A stretch of 35,210 bases of DNA, from assembly GCA_017996395.1 (NCBI GenBank), contig JAGOHA010000023.1:1-35210 (forward strand). The letters run 5' to 3'. How positions within the stretch are numbered: the stretch's first letter is position 1; each line of letters starts with the position of its first letter. The notes below the pieces were generated by a model that saw nothing but the letters and a program-made list of their open reading frames with translations, did not search any database and had not been told where the DNA came from. This document shows, piece after piece, positions 24,947-33,603 of this stretch. The DNA comes from Acidobacteriota bacterium. GTDB lineage: Bacteria; Acidobacteriota; JAAYUB01. A program made the translations under genes and the position numbers.

Positions 24947-25636
24947 TCAGCGTTTCATCCGTGCGGCGATGGCCAGCAGGACGCCCAGCACGATGCCCAG
25001 GACGGCGGCGAACACGATCTGGTATTCGGGCGGGAGAAGAAAGGTGACGGTGTGGGCGGGGATCCAGAACAGCGGGATCGTCTTCTTGAAAACGAAATGC
25101 CACATCACCGGCCAGTTGAGCGCAGCCAGGATCTCGCCGAAGGCGACGGGCGTGAACAGCCCGCGCAAGCTTCCGCCTGTGCGGCCGATGTGGTCGTCGG
25201 TCACCTTGTGCAGGGTCATCATCCACGGGGCGAACACCAGGTTCATGGCCACGCTGACGGAGAACGAGGCCAGCAGCTTCAACCCGGAAAACGGCTGCTT
25301 CAGGATGTCCGGCGGCAGCGCGGCCCCCAGCTCGGCCAGGAAGCGCGGGGTGCCGACGGTGAAGATGGTGAAGGCGGCCTTGATCGTCAGGCCCAGCACG
25401 CCCCACACCGCGGCCCGGGGCAGAATGCCGAAGCCCGGCTGGTTGTAGCGCCCGGTGCGGATGCGCAATCCCAGGCATTCACCCAGGGTGGCCAGCACGG
25501 CGAACTTGAGGAAGCTCAGCAGCAGCGGGTGCTGCGCGTTGGCCGTCTTGTACGCGGCCAGGGCGGCCGGGAAGAGAAAGAAGGGGGCGAACAGAGCCAC
25601 CACCAGCGCGGCGAACGCGAAATCCTTTGACTTCAC
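24947..25636 (-). CDS. Polytopic membrane protein of unknown function
   Basis: 229 residues. The start is a GTG at 25636 with a strong GGGAGG site about 7 nt away. Hydrophobic stretches suggest five or six membrane segments: FAFAALVVALFAPFFLFPAALAAY, LLLSFLKFAVLATLGECLGL, AAVWGVLGLTIKAAFTIFTV (each quoted only in part here as FAFAALVV..., LLLSFLKF..., AAVWGVLG...), then SFSVSVAMNLVFAPWMM, a segment around residues 170-195, and a C-terminal IVFAAVLGIVLGVLLAIAA followed by RMKR. A TLHKVTDDHI loop sits mid-protein. I do not assign a family; the overall layout loosely recalls Mpv17/PMP22-type small membrane proteins. It follows the lipoprotein gene on the same strand after 137 nt and may be co-transcribed. 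Confidence 0.8.
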   Translation of the reverse strand: MKSKDFAFAALVVALFAPFFLFPAALAAYKTANAQHPLLLSFLKFAVLATLGECLGLRIRTGRYNQPGFGILPRAAVWGVLGLTIKAAFTIFTVGTPRFLAELGAALPPDILKQPFSGLKLLASFSVSVAMNLVFAPWMMTLHKVTDDHIGRTGGSLRGLFTPVAFGEILAALNWPVMWHFVFKKTIPLFWIPAHTVTFLLPPEYQIVFAAVLGIVLGVLLAIAARMKR

Positions 25637-25755
25637 GAGAACCTCCCGGGGCGCATCATGACGGAACCGTTGCCGGGGGCGGCGAAACGGCGGGGCGACC
25701 CGAACCGCCGGATCGCGGCGCGCCGCCGTCCGCTGATGGGTCGGCCGGAGGCGAT

Positions 25756-25772
25756 CCCCGGCCGAACCGGGG
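25756..25772 (-). terminator. GC-rich hairpin just after the lipoprotein gene
   Basis: CCCCGG-CCGAA-CCGGGG, a 6-bp stem with a 5-nt loop, directly abuts the stop codon at 25774-25776. No T-run follows, so it could be a rho-type or mRNA 3'-end stabilising structure rather than a full intrinsic terminator. Confidence 0.35.
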
Positions 25773-25773
25773 C

Positions 25774-26616
25774 CTACTGGTCGAGCGCCAGCTTGCCGTT
25801 TTGGATGCCGCCGGACTTGTCGATGGTGTAGCCGGCGGACTGGAACAGCTCAACGGCCTGGGCCTTCGTCAGGTCGCCCTTGTCGGCGAAGGAGATGGGA
25901 GTGAAGCCGGGGCCGGCCGTGCCCTTGGCCACGACGAAGTCGTAACGGTCCTTGCCGTTGTGGATGTAGATCACGCTGTCGGACGGCTGGGCGTCGCCCC
26001 GCGCGTTCACAGCCTGACCGCTCAACGCCAGGCAGATCATGCTGCCGTCGCCCAGGCGCTTGAACTCGTGATAGCTGCGGGCGATTCTCGTCCCGCCCCG
26101 CTCGGTGAAATCCTCGGCCTTGTAATAACCCTGCTTCAGATCGAGGGAGCCGTTTTCCACCACGCGGTCGCCGGCCTTGGCCAGCGGGCCGAAACCGTCC
26201 TTCTCCCGCTTGAAGTCGTAGCTGAACGTGATCGTGGACCCGGCGCGGTCCATCACGGCCGGGTAGCCGGCCAGCATCAGCCGGCCCGTGAAGTGGCCGT
26301 CGGTGTTGTCGAGGTTGAGCAGATCGAACTGCACGCTGCCGATGAACGTGGTGGCCGGGGTGACCAGTTCCATGATGGGCATGCCCTCGTAGTTGTTGAT
26401 GGCCGCCTCGTTCTGCTTGTACAGCTCGTTCCAGACCTCCGCCATATCGCCGATCTTCTGCAGGCCGGCCTCGGCGGATGCAGCGGCCGGCTCGGCCGGC
26501 TGCGAAGCGGCGGCGGGTTCACCCGCGGGTCCCGACGGCTGGTCACTGCCGCCGCACCCGGCGGCACCGAGCACCAACACCACGATGCCCAACAATCCGA
26601 CAAGCTTGGATCTCAT
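25774..26616 (-). CDS. Lipoprotein of unknown function
   Basis: 280 residues from the ATG at 26616, with GGAGGA about 10 nt upstream; the open frame continues upstream but has no ribosome site or plausible protein. A lipoprotein signal is seen: MRSKLVGLLGIVVLVLG then AAGC, with the lipidated Cys at about residue 21. A Ser/Ala/Pro/Glu-rich linker of about 30 residues follows, then a globular part with many beta-strands (FIGSVQFDLLNLDNTDGHF, YPAVMDRAGSTITFSYDF, YDFVVAKG) and only one further Cys. The last ~40 residues (SFADKGDLTKAQAVELFQSAGYTI) look like a small separate helical element. I do not recognise the family. Divergent from the efflux operon; probably anchored in the inner or outer membrane facing the periplasm. 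Confidence 0.8.
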   Translation of the reverse strand: MRSKLVGLLGIVVLVLGAAGCGGSDQPSGPAGEPAAASQPAEPAAASAEAGLQKIGDMAEVWNELYKQNEAAINNYEGMPIMELVTPATTFIGSVQFDLLNLDNTDGHFTGRLMLAGYPAVMDRAGSTITFSYDFKREKDGFGPLAKAGDRVVENGSLDLKQGYYKAEDFTERGGTRIARSYHEFKRLGDGSMICLALSGQAVNARGDAQPSDSVIYIHNGKDRYDFVVAKGTAGPGFTPISFADKGDLTKAQAVELFQSAGYTIDKSGGIQNGKLALDQ

Positions 26617-26841
26617 TGAAATGTTCCTCCGAAACCGGGGTTTGCAACTTCGATCCTCCATTCTAATCGAATCGTCCGGCCCGCGCATGCCTTTCTTCAC
26701 CTGTCCGGGTGAGAGTGCATCGACCTTGCCCCCGAGCCGCCGATCCGGACGTGCCTTCGGCGGCACGGACGCCGGTTGCGCGCTCCCGACCGTCGCTGAT
26801 AGTCCGCGAACAACCCGCTGAAGTCGGTAGGGAAGATGTGT

Positions 26842-26847
26842 TACAAT
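26842..26847 (+). promoter_or_regulatory. Candidate -10 box for the efflux operon
   Basis: TACAAT in the 283-bp gap between the divergent lipoprotein and outer-membrane-factor genes, 53 nt before the GTG start. The -35 region (CTGAAG at 26818-26823, 18-bp spacer) matches poorly, so an activator or another sigma factor is possible. Confidence 0.35.
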
Positions 26848-26899
26848 CGCGCCGTTCCGCAGACGATCAATAGGATTTTTTCGACGATTGGAGGTGGCT

Positions 26900-28348
26900 G
26901 TGCAGATTACTTTCAATCGATGCCATATTGGGCCTGAGCGAAGGCGCCACGGCCCACCGGCCGGCCATCGTCCCTTAAAAATATTGCTCGGATCCTGGCG
27001 GACTCCGTTTGTCCGGGCGGCGACCCTCCTGCTCGGTCTGCTGTTCCTGTCACCGCCGGTGCGGGCGCAGGAACCGGCCGCCACGGCCGGGCCGGCGCTG
27101 ACCCTGGAACAGGCCATCGCGCTGGCCACCCGCGCCAACCGGCAGGTGATCGGCGCCCGGCTGGAACTGGATAAAGCCGAGGCGCAGATCGCTGCGGCCA
27201 GGACCCACCGCTTCCCGGTTTTCTCCCTGAGCGTGCTCGGCTCCCAGCGGCTGACTCCCATCAGCTTCGAGTTCCCGCAAGGGGCCTTCGGCGAAATCGG
27301 CGGCGTGCCCATCCCCGAGGAGGACACGATCTACGAAACCGACCAGAAGCTCATGGCCGTCATCCAGGCCCAGGTGGCCCAGCCCATCAGCCAGCTGTAT
27401 CAGATCGGCTTGGGGATCCAGCAGAGCATCGTGAACCGGGACATCGCCCGGGAAAAGCTCCGCCAGGAGAACCAGGCGGTGATCAACGCGGTGAAGGATG
27501 TGTTCTACGGGTTGCTGCAGATCCAGAGCGCCATGGACGCCGTTCGGGACGAGATCGCGTTCTACACCGAATTCGAGCGGCTGGTGGGTGACTGCGTGAC
27601 GCAGGGGACGGCGCTGTCGGCGGACCTGCTGGACGTCCAGGCCCGCCTGGCCCAGGCCCGGTTCGATGCCGGCAAACTCGATGACAGCCTGGCCACCCAG
27701 AAGGAGGCCCTCAACGATCTGCTGGGGCGCGACATCCGGACCGATTTCCGGGTGGAGCCCATCCCCGAACCCGTGCCGCTGGAAACGGAGCTGGAACCGG
27801 CCCGGGTCCGCGCGCTGGCGCAGCGGCCGGAGCTGCGGGAGGCCCGCCTGCGGGTGGACCAGGCCGAGCTGGACCGGCGCCTGAAGAAGGCGGAGTACAT
27901 CCCCCAGATCTACCTCTCCCTCGATTATTCGTCGTTCAACAACGTCGAGTTCCTGCCCCAGAACATGCTGACGCTGGGCGTCCTCCTGAAGTGGGACATC
28001 TACGACTGGGGCCGGAAGAAATACGAGCTGACCCAGAAGATCAAGACGCGGCAACAGGCCGACGAAGCCCTGCGCGAGACGGAGGCCCAGGTGCTGCGGG
28101 ACGTGGGGGACAAGTACCGCCGGCTCCGCCAGGCGCGCGCCCAGCTGGACGTCAGCCGGTTGGCGGAGACGGCGGCCCGGGAAAAGCTGCGGGTCGCGCG
28201 GGACTGCTACACCCAGCAGACCGCCCTGCTCAAGGACGTGCTGCAGGCGCAGGCGGTCGCGTCGGACGCCACCCGCCAGTACCACCAGGCGGTGCTGACC
28301 ATCTGGTCCGCCCGCGCCGATTTCGAAAAGGCGCTGGGTGAGGACTAG
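26900..28348 (+). CDS. TolC-type outer-membrane efflux protein
   Basis: 482 residues from a GTG at 26900 with GGAGG 5 nt upstream; a TTG at 26888 would include the ribosome site itself. After a basic N-terminal stretch, ATLLLGLLFLSPPVRAQ forms a signal peptide. The mature protein has the duplicated outer-membrane-efflux pattern: LTLEQAIALATRANRQV opening, long amphipathic helices rich in Ala, Gln and Glu (for example LDVQARLAQARFDAGKL), and a second half beginning near RALAQRPELREARLRVDQAE. Trimers of this family form the outer-membrane duct of tripartite pumps. First gene of an efflux operon, followed after 40 nt by the adaptor. Substrate not predictable. Confidence 0.92.
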   Translation: MQITFNRCHIGPERRRHGPPAGHRPLKILLGSWRTPFVRAATLLLGLLFLSPPVRAQEPAATAGPALTLEQAIALATRANRQVIGARLELDKAEAQIAAARTHRFPVFSLSVLGSQRLTPISFEFPQGAFGEIGGVPIPEEDTIYETDQKLMAVIQAQVAQPISQLYQIGLGIQQSIVNRDIAREKLRQENQAVINAVKDVFYGLLQIQSAMDAVRDEIAFYTEFERLVGDCVTQGTALSADLLDVQARLAQARFDAGKLDDSLATQKEALNDLLGRDIRTDFRVEPIPEPVPLETELEPARVRALAQRPELREARLRVDQAELDRRLKKAEYIPQIYLSLDYSSFNNVEFLPQNMLTLGVLLKWDIYDWGRKKYELTQKIKTRQQADEALRETEAQVLRDVGDKYRRLRQARAQLDVSRLAETAAREKLRVARDCYTQQTALLKDVLQAQAVASDATRQYHQAVLTIWSARADFEKALGED

Positions 28349-28388
28349 GATGCCGCCGTTTCCCGAGAAATCCATGCGGAGAACACCG

Positions 28389-29597
28389 ATGAAAACCATA
28401 TCATGCTGGCTTCTGATGATCACCCTGGCGGTGATCGGCGCCCTGGCCGGATGCGGCGGCAAGCCCGTGGCGGAAAAACCGTCCACGCCGGTCCGGGTCC
28501 AGCCCGTGCAGACCTATTCGACCAGCGGCACCGTGCGCTACTCGGCGGCGATCAAACCGGAGGAACCGGTGCAGCTCGCGTTCAAGAACTCGGGCTACAT
28601 CGTGGCGATCCACAAGGTGCGGAGCGTCGACGGGCGGCTGCGCAACGTCCAGGCCGGCGACTGGGTGGCGGCCGGAACGGTGCTGGCGCGCGTGCGGGAG
28701 GACGACTACACCGCCAAGGTCCAGCAGGCCCAGGCCCAGGTGGCGGAGGTCCGGTCGGCCATCAGCGCCGTCGAATTCCAATTGGTCGGGGCGAAGGCGA
28801 CCCAGGCCAAGGCCGCCCTGGACTACGAACGGGCCGCCAACCTGTTCCAGACCCAGAGCCTGACCAAGGCGGATTACGACCGGGCCCGGCAGCAGTTGGA
28901 CACCAGCCAGTCGCAAGTGGACGCGCTGCAGGCCCAGCTCGAGGCGAACCGGGCCAAACTGGATCTGGCCAAGGCCCAGCTGGACGCGGCACAGATCGCG
29001 TTCGCCGACTGCGCCCTGAAGGCGCCCCGCCGGGGGCAGGTGCTCCAGCGCGACGTGGAGATCGGCGACCTGGCCGGGCCGGGCACGCTGGGCTTCGTGC
29101 TGGCCGACACCACGCGGGTGCGCGCCGCCTTCGGCGTCCCGGACCGGACGCTGCCGAAGGTGAAGCTGGGCAACGAGCTGGTCATCATCACCGACGCGCT
29201 CCCCGGGCGGGAATTCACCGGACGGATCACCCGGATCGATCCGGCGGCCGATCCGACCACGATGGTGTTCGAGGTGGAATTAACCCTGCCGAATCCGCGC
29301 CATGAACTCAAGGTGGGAATGGTGGCTTCCCTGGCGCTGGTCGAGGAGACGGTCACAGAACCTGTGCCCGTCGTCCCGCTCAACGCCATCGTCCGCCCCA
29401 AGGGGAACCCGGACGGGTTCGCCGTCTTCGTCGTGGAGGACCAGGCCGGCCGGAGCGTGGTCCGCTCCCGCACCATCACGCTGGGCGACGCCTTCGGCAA
29501 CCTGATCGCCGTCAAGGGGATCAATCCGGGTGAGCGGATCGTCGTCACGGGCGCCAGCATGCTCGCGGACGGCGAAACGGTCCGGGTGCTGCCCTGA
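28389..29597 (+). CDS. RND efflux periplasmic adaptor (membrane fusion lipoprotein)
   Basis: 402 residues from the ATG at 28389, preceded by GGAG at 8 nt; ATGs at 28350 and 28374 are possible but would put a charged stretch before the signal. A lipoprotein signal ends in IGALAGC, so the mature N-terminus is lipidated. The HlyD/AcrA layout is visible: VRYSAAIKPEEPVQLAFKNSG barrel-sandwich strand, a long Ala/Gln-rich coiled hairpin (residues about 110-200, QVDALQAQLEANRAKLDLAKAQLD region), the second lipoyl half (LKAPRRGQVLQRDVEIGDLA) and a C-terminal beta-barrel and membrane-proximal part. It links the pump encoded downstream (17 nt away) to the TolC-like duct. Confidence 0.93.
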   Translation: MKTISCWLLMITLAVIGALAGCGGKPVAEKPSTPVRVQPVQTYSTSGTVRYSAAIKPEEPVQLAFKNSGYIVAIHKVRSVDGRLRNVQAGDWVAAGTVLARVREDDYTAKVQQAQAQVAEVRSAISAVEFQLVGAKATQAKAALDYERAANLFQTQSLTKADYDRARQQLDTSQSQVDALQAQLEANRAKLDLAKAQLDAAQIAFADCALKAPRRGQVLQRDVEIGDLAGPGTLGFVLADTTRVRAAFGVPDRTLPKVKLGNELVIITDALPGREFTGRITRIDPAADPTTMVFEVELTLPNPRHELKVGMVASLALVEETVTEPVPVVPLNAIVRPKGNPDGFAVFVVEDQAGRSVVRSRTITLGDAFGNLIAVKGINPGERIVVTGASMLADGETVRVLP

Positions 29598-29614
29598 GTG
29601 GCGGAGGGGAACGC

Positions 29615-32600
29615 ATGAGCCACGGAAAATCCACCGAAGAATACGTTCAGCATACCCACAACACCGCCCGGTTCTTCACCGAGACGCGCCAGGTCGCCTG
29701 GGTGCTGCTGCTGGCGACGATGATCTGGGGCGTGTATTCCTATTTGAACATGCCCGAGCGCAAGGATCCCGACATCCCGGTCCGGGTGGCCCTGGCCATC
29801 TGCCCCTGGCCCGGCGCGGCCGCCGAGAAGGTGGAAGACCTGGTGACCCGCAAACTCGAGAAGAAGATCGCCGAAAACTCCAAGGTCACCAAGATCGAGT
29901 CCATCACCCGGAGCAGCGTCTGCGTCGTCACCATGGAGTTGGACGAGAACATCACCGAGCGGGCCAAAGAATTCGATGACATCAAGGGGAAGCTGGACAG
30001 CATCACCGACCTGCCGCAGGGCGCCGGCCCCATCCAGTTCTTCAAGGATTACGGGGACACGGCCGCCCTGATGCTGACCGTTGCCAGCCCCAAGGTGGAC
30101 GAAGTGGAGATCGCCGTGCGGTCCCAGTCAATCGCCCGGGCCATTCGGGAGGCGCGGGCGCAGGCGGCCGCGGCCGCCGGGCAGAAGCGCACGACCATCG
30201 TCCTCTGCTTCCCGCAATCGTACGGGACGCGGATCGTCGACCGCAGCATGCTGGAGTTCGAGCGCGAGCTGCGGGAATCCAAATTCGCCGCAGACCCGCG
30301 CCCCATCCAGGGCCCAGGTTTCGCCGGCTTCGATTTCGAGTGCGCGTACAACGAACGCGAACTCAGGGCCCTTATCCGGGAACGCATCAAGGCGCGCCTG
30401 ACCGATTTTCATCCGGATGTCTGGGAACCGCTCGTGGTGGAGAATCCCGAGGAGACGCGGGCCAAGCTGGCGGCCGTCGCCGGCGACAAGTACACTTTCC
30501 GGCAGCTCGACGATTACACCGATTTGATCCAGAAAACCCTGCAAACCGTCGAGCCGGTTTCCAAGATCGACCGCTCCGGCATTCTGAACGAGCGGGTGTT
30601 CCTGGAATATTCCCAGGAACGACTGGCGTCCTCCGGCATGCAGCAGAGCCAGATCGAGCAGATCCTCAACGCCCGCAATATCATGCTGCCGGGCGGCGTG
30701 CTGGAGACCAGCGGCAAGAACATCATGATCAACCCCTCGGGGGAGTTCAAGAGCGAGGGGGAGATCGGCGATGTGATCGTGGGCTCCACCGACGACGGCT
30801 CGCCGGTTTACCTGCGCAACGGCGCGGACATATTCCGCGGCTATGAGAGCCCCCCGTCCTACTTGAACTTCTTCACCATCCGGGATGCCGCCGGACGGTG
30901 GCAGCGTTCCCGCGCCATCACCCTTTCGGTCCAGATGCGGGCCGGCGAACAGATCGGCAAATTCGGCGAGGAAGTGGACGTGGCGCTGGGCGAGCTGCGG
31001 AAGCTGCTCCCGCCGGACCTGATCCTGGCCCGGACCTCCGACCAGCCGCTGCAGGTGACCGAGAGCGTGGAGCTGTTCATGGACAGCCTGTACGAGGCGA
31101 TCATCCTGGTGGTTCTGGTGGCGCTCATCGGATTCTGGGAATGGCGGTCGGCGGCGCTCATGGCGTTGTCGATTCCGCTGACCCTGGCCATGACCTTCGG
31201 GTTCATGCATCTGCTGGGCGTCGACCTGCAGCAGGTGTCCATCGCCTCGCTCATCCTGGCGCTGGGACTGCTCGTCGATGACCCGGTGGTCGCCGGCGAC
31301 GCCATCAAGCGCGAGCTGGACGCCGGCCAGCCGGGCATCATCGCGGCGTGGCTGGGACCCACGCGGCTGGCCCACGCCATCCTGTTCGCCACCATCACCA
31401 ACATCGTGGCCTACCTGCCGTTCCTGCTGTTGCCCGGCGACATGGGCCGGTTCGTCTACAGCCTGCCCATGGTCCTGGCCTGCTCGCTGGTGGCATCGCG
31501 GCTGGTCTCCATGACCTTCATCCCGACGCTGGGCTATTACTTCCTGCGTCCCAGCCGGAAGCCGCCCCTGCCCATGGAGGAACGCCGCAAGAAGGGCTTC
31601 GCCGGCTGGTACTACCGCGTGGGGACGCTGGCCCTGAACCACCGCTGGAAGACGCTGCTGGTCTCGTTCGTCTTCCTCGGCCTGGGGGTGTTCCTGATGA
31701 CCCGGCTCAAGGATGAGTTCTTCCCCAAGGACCTCTCCTACCTCTCGTTCGTGGACGTGTGGCTGCCGGAGGACGCGCCCATCTCCGCCACCGATGCCGC
31801 CGCCCACCAGGCCGAGGCGGTCATCCGGCGGGTGGTGGACGAGTACGGCAAAGCCACCCCCGAGGACGGCCAGCCGCGGCAGGTGCTCAGGTACCTCACC
31901 ACCTTCGTCGGCGGCGGTGGGCCGCGCTTCTGGTTTTCGGTGAGCCCCGAGCAGCGCCAGCTCAACTACGCCCAAATTATCATCCAGGTGGCGAACAAGC
32001 GGGACACCATGCCTCTGGTGGCGCCCATCCAGGCGGCCCTGGACGAGGCGCTCCCCGGCGTCCGGGCCGACATGCGTCAATTGGAGAGCGGCCAGCCCAT
32101 CGGCACGCCCATCGCCATGCGGATTTCCGGCGAGGATCTCCAAACTCTGCGCGGCCTGGCGGAGCAGATGAAAGACATTTTCCGGTCCCATCCGGCCACC
32201 ACGCGCATCCGCGACGACTGGGGCGCGGAGAGCTTCTATGTGGAGTTGCGAGTGGACCCGGACCGCGCCAACCTGGCCCGGGTGTCCAACCTGGACGTGG
32301 CGGTTTCCTCCACCTCGGCCATGAGCGGCTACCCGCTGACCACGCTGCGGGACGGCGACAAGCAGATCCCGGTGGTGGCCCGGCTCCGGGCCGACGAGCG
32401 CGCCAGTTTCTCCGACATCCAGAACCTGTATGTCTACTCGATGACTAGCTCGCAGAAGGTGCCGCTGCGGCAGGTGTCGTCCACCGTCGTCCAGATGGAG
32501 ACGGAAAAGGTCCGCCGCCGCAACCAGTTCCGGACGGTCACCGTGTCCTGCTATCCGGTCGCCGGCCAGCTCGCCTCGAAGGTGGTCAAGGACATCGGGC

Positions 32601-33196
32601 CGAAACTGGAGGCGTTCGAGCAGGACCTGCCCGTGGGTTACAAGATGGAGGTCGGCGGGGAAAAGGAGCAGAAGGACGAGAACTTCGTGGAGCTGCTGGT
32701 GATCCTGGCCATCTGCGTCGCCGCCATCTTCCTGGCGCTGGTGTTCCAGTTCCAGAACGCGGTCAAGCCGTTCATCGTCTTCTCGGCCATCCCGTACGGC
32801 ATGGTGGGGGCGTTTGCCGGCCTGGTGGTCATGGACGCGCCGTTCAGTTTCATGGCCTTCCTCGGTTGCATCAGCCTCATCGGCGTGATCGTGAGCCACG
32901 TCATCGTGCTGTTTGACTTCATCGAGGAGAAGCACGCCGAGGGCGAGCCCATGCGCCTGGCTCTGCTCGATGCCGGCATCATCCGGCTGCGGCCGGTGCT
33001 CATCACCGTGGGCGCCACGGTGTTCGCCCTCTTCCCCCTGGCCATGCACGGCGGCCCGCTCTGGGAGCCCCTCTGCTACGCGCAGATCGGCGGCCTGACC
33101 GCGGCCACGTTCATCACCCTGATCCTGGTGCCGGTGATCTACTCCATCGTGGTCCTGGACCTGAAGCTGGTCAAATGGGAGGGCCCCAAGGAGTAA
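29615..33196 (+). CDS. RND-family efflux pump inner-membrane subunit
   Basis: 1193 residues with a clear GGAGGGG site. The first membrane helix (VAWVLLLATMIWGVYSYL) is followed by MPERKDPDIPV, as in proton-driven RND pumps. A first porter-domain half, then TM2-TM6 with the proton-relay pair D555-D556 in LALGLLVDDPVV, a long loop, and a second half with a further six helices (LVILAICVAAIFLALVF, FMAFLGCISLIGVIVSHVIV). Length exceeds the ~1040-1050 of AcrB because of extra residues in the first periplasmic part (about 230-340). It pumps substrates from periplasm or inner leaflet into the duct; substrates unknown. No TetR- or MarR-type regulator is adjacent. Confidence 0.95.
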   Translation: MSHGKSTEEYVQHTHNTARFFTETRQVAWVLLLATMIWGVYSYLNMPERKDPDIPVRVALAICPWPGAAAEKVEDLVTRKLEKKIAENSKVTKIESITRSSVCVVTMELDENITERAKEFDDIKGKLDSITDLPQGAGPIQFFKDYGDTAALMLTVASPKVDEVEIAVRSQSIARAIREARAQAAAAAGQKRTTIVLCFPQSYGTRIVDRSMLEFERELRESKFAADPRPIQGPGFAGFDFECAYNERELRALIRERIKARLTDFHPDVWEPLVVENPEETRAKLAAVAGDKYTFRQLDDYTDLIQKTLQTVEPVSKIDRSGILNERVFLEYSQERLASSGMQQSQIEQILNARNIMLPGGVLETSGKNIMINPSGEFKSEGEIGDVIVGSTDDGSPVYLRNGADIFRGYESPPSYLNFFTIRDAAGRWQRSRAITLSVQMRAGEQIGKFGEEVDVALGELRKLLPPDLILARTSDQPLQVTESVELFMDSLYEAIILVVLVALIGFWEWRSAALMALSIPLTLAMTFGFMHLLGVDLQQVSIASLILALGLLVDDPVVAGDAIKRELDAGQPGIIAAWLGPTRLAHAILFATITNIVAYLPFLLLPGDMGRFVYSLPMVLACSLVASRLVSMTFIPTLGYYFLRPSRKPPLPMEERRKKGFAGWYYRVGTLALNHRWKTLLVSFVFLGLGVFLMTRLKDEFFPKDLSYLSFVDVWLPEDAPISATDAAAHQAEAVIRRVVDEYGKATPEDGQPRQVLRYLTTFVGGGGPRFWFSVSPEQRQLNYAQIIIQVANKRDTMPLVAPIQAALDEALPGVRADMRQLESGQPIGTPIAMRISGEDLQTLRGLAEQMKDIFRSHPATTRIRDDWGAESFYVELRVDPDRANLARVSNLDVAVSSTSAMSGYPLTTLRDGDKQIPVVARLRADERASFSDIQNLYVYSMTSSQKVPLRQVSSTVVQMETEKVRRRNQFRTVTVSCYPVAGQLASKVVKDIGPKLEAFEQDLPVGYKMEVGGEKEQKDENFVELLVILAICVAAIFLALVFQFQNAVKPFIVFSAIPYGMVGAFAGLVVMDAPFSFMAFLGCISLIGVIVSHVIVLFDFIEEKHAEGEPMRLALLDAGIIRLRPVLITVGATVFALFPLAMHGGPLWEPLCYAQIGGLTAATFITLILVPVIYSIVVLDLKLVKWEGPKE

Positions 33197-33227
33197 CGTC
33201 CGGCCGCCGAATTCGGATCGCCTCCCT

Positions 33228-33253
33228 CACGAGCCGCCCTGAGGCGGCTCGTG
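33228..33253 (+). terminator. Strong hairpin after the efflux operon
   Basis: CACGAGCCGCC-CTGA-GGCGGCTCGTG: an 11-bp perfect stem with a 4-nt loop, 32 nt past the pump stop codon. Only a short TCATGTCC follows, so the T-run is weak, but stem strength and position make it the likely end of the operon transcript. Confidence 0.7.
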
Positions 33254-33319
33254 TCATGTCCGCCCGGATTGGAGCACTCGGCGAACCGCTTATGATTCGC
33301 CGCGGCGCGGGATCACACC

Positions 33320-33470
33320 CGCAGAAAGAAAGAGAAAGAAAGAGGAGAAGAAAGAGGAAAGAAAGAGGACATCCAACGATTGGGAAGAAAGAGGACATCC
33401 AACGATTGGGGAGAAGAAAGAGGAAGAAAGAGGACATCCAACGATTGCGACGCGAGAGAGGAGATAGGAA
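33320..33470. repeat. Purine-rich tract with three GGACATCC direct repeats
   Basis: From about 33322 the plus strand is nearly all A and G (GAAAGA and GAGGA runs). Three 22-bp identical copies start at 33361, 33387 and 33426, each beginning GAAAGAGGACATCC and ending AACGATTG; the spacings are 26 and 39 bp, both multiples of 13. No gene is seen in 33197-33603 apart from this and the hairpin at 33228. The repeats lie at the left side of the transposase-like gene and share their core in reverse complement with the right side. Confidence 0.85.
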
Positions 33471-33603
33471 TTGGGATGCCCTGCATTTCCAGACACTCGA
33501 TGTGTTAGGTCGAGAACAAGGGCGACAGAGTCCCTCTAGCTTTGTTGGAGCTCAGAGAAATGGATAGACAAGTTCAGACTGCCGTTCAGGCTTCTGAACA
33601 TGC

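Noticed and set aside
26617..27327. Upstream extension of the lipoprotein reading frame
   Set aside because: It crosses the divergent promoter and the outer-membrane-factor gene; the lipoprotein signal and GGAGGA site mark 26616 as the start.
30128..33049. 973-codon minus-strand open frame
   Set aside because: Antisense to the RND pump; His/Gln/Asp-rich low-complexity translation, no ribosome site.
33361..33447. Possible CRISPR array (left repeats)
   Set aside because: Only three copies, unequal 4- and 17-bp purine spacers, no cas genes, and a clear link to the neighbouring transposase-like gene.
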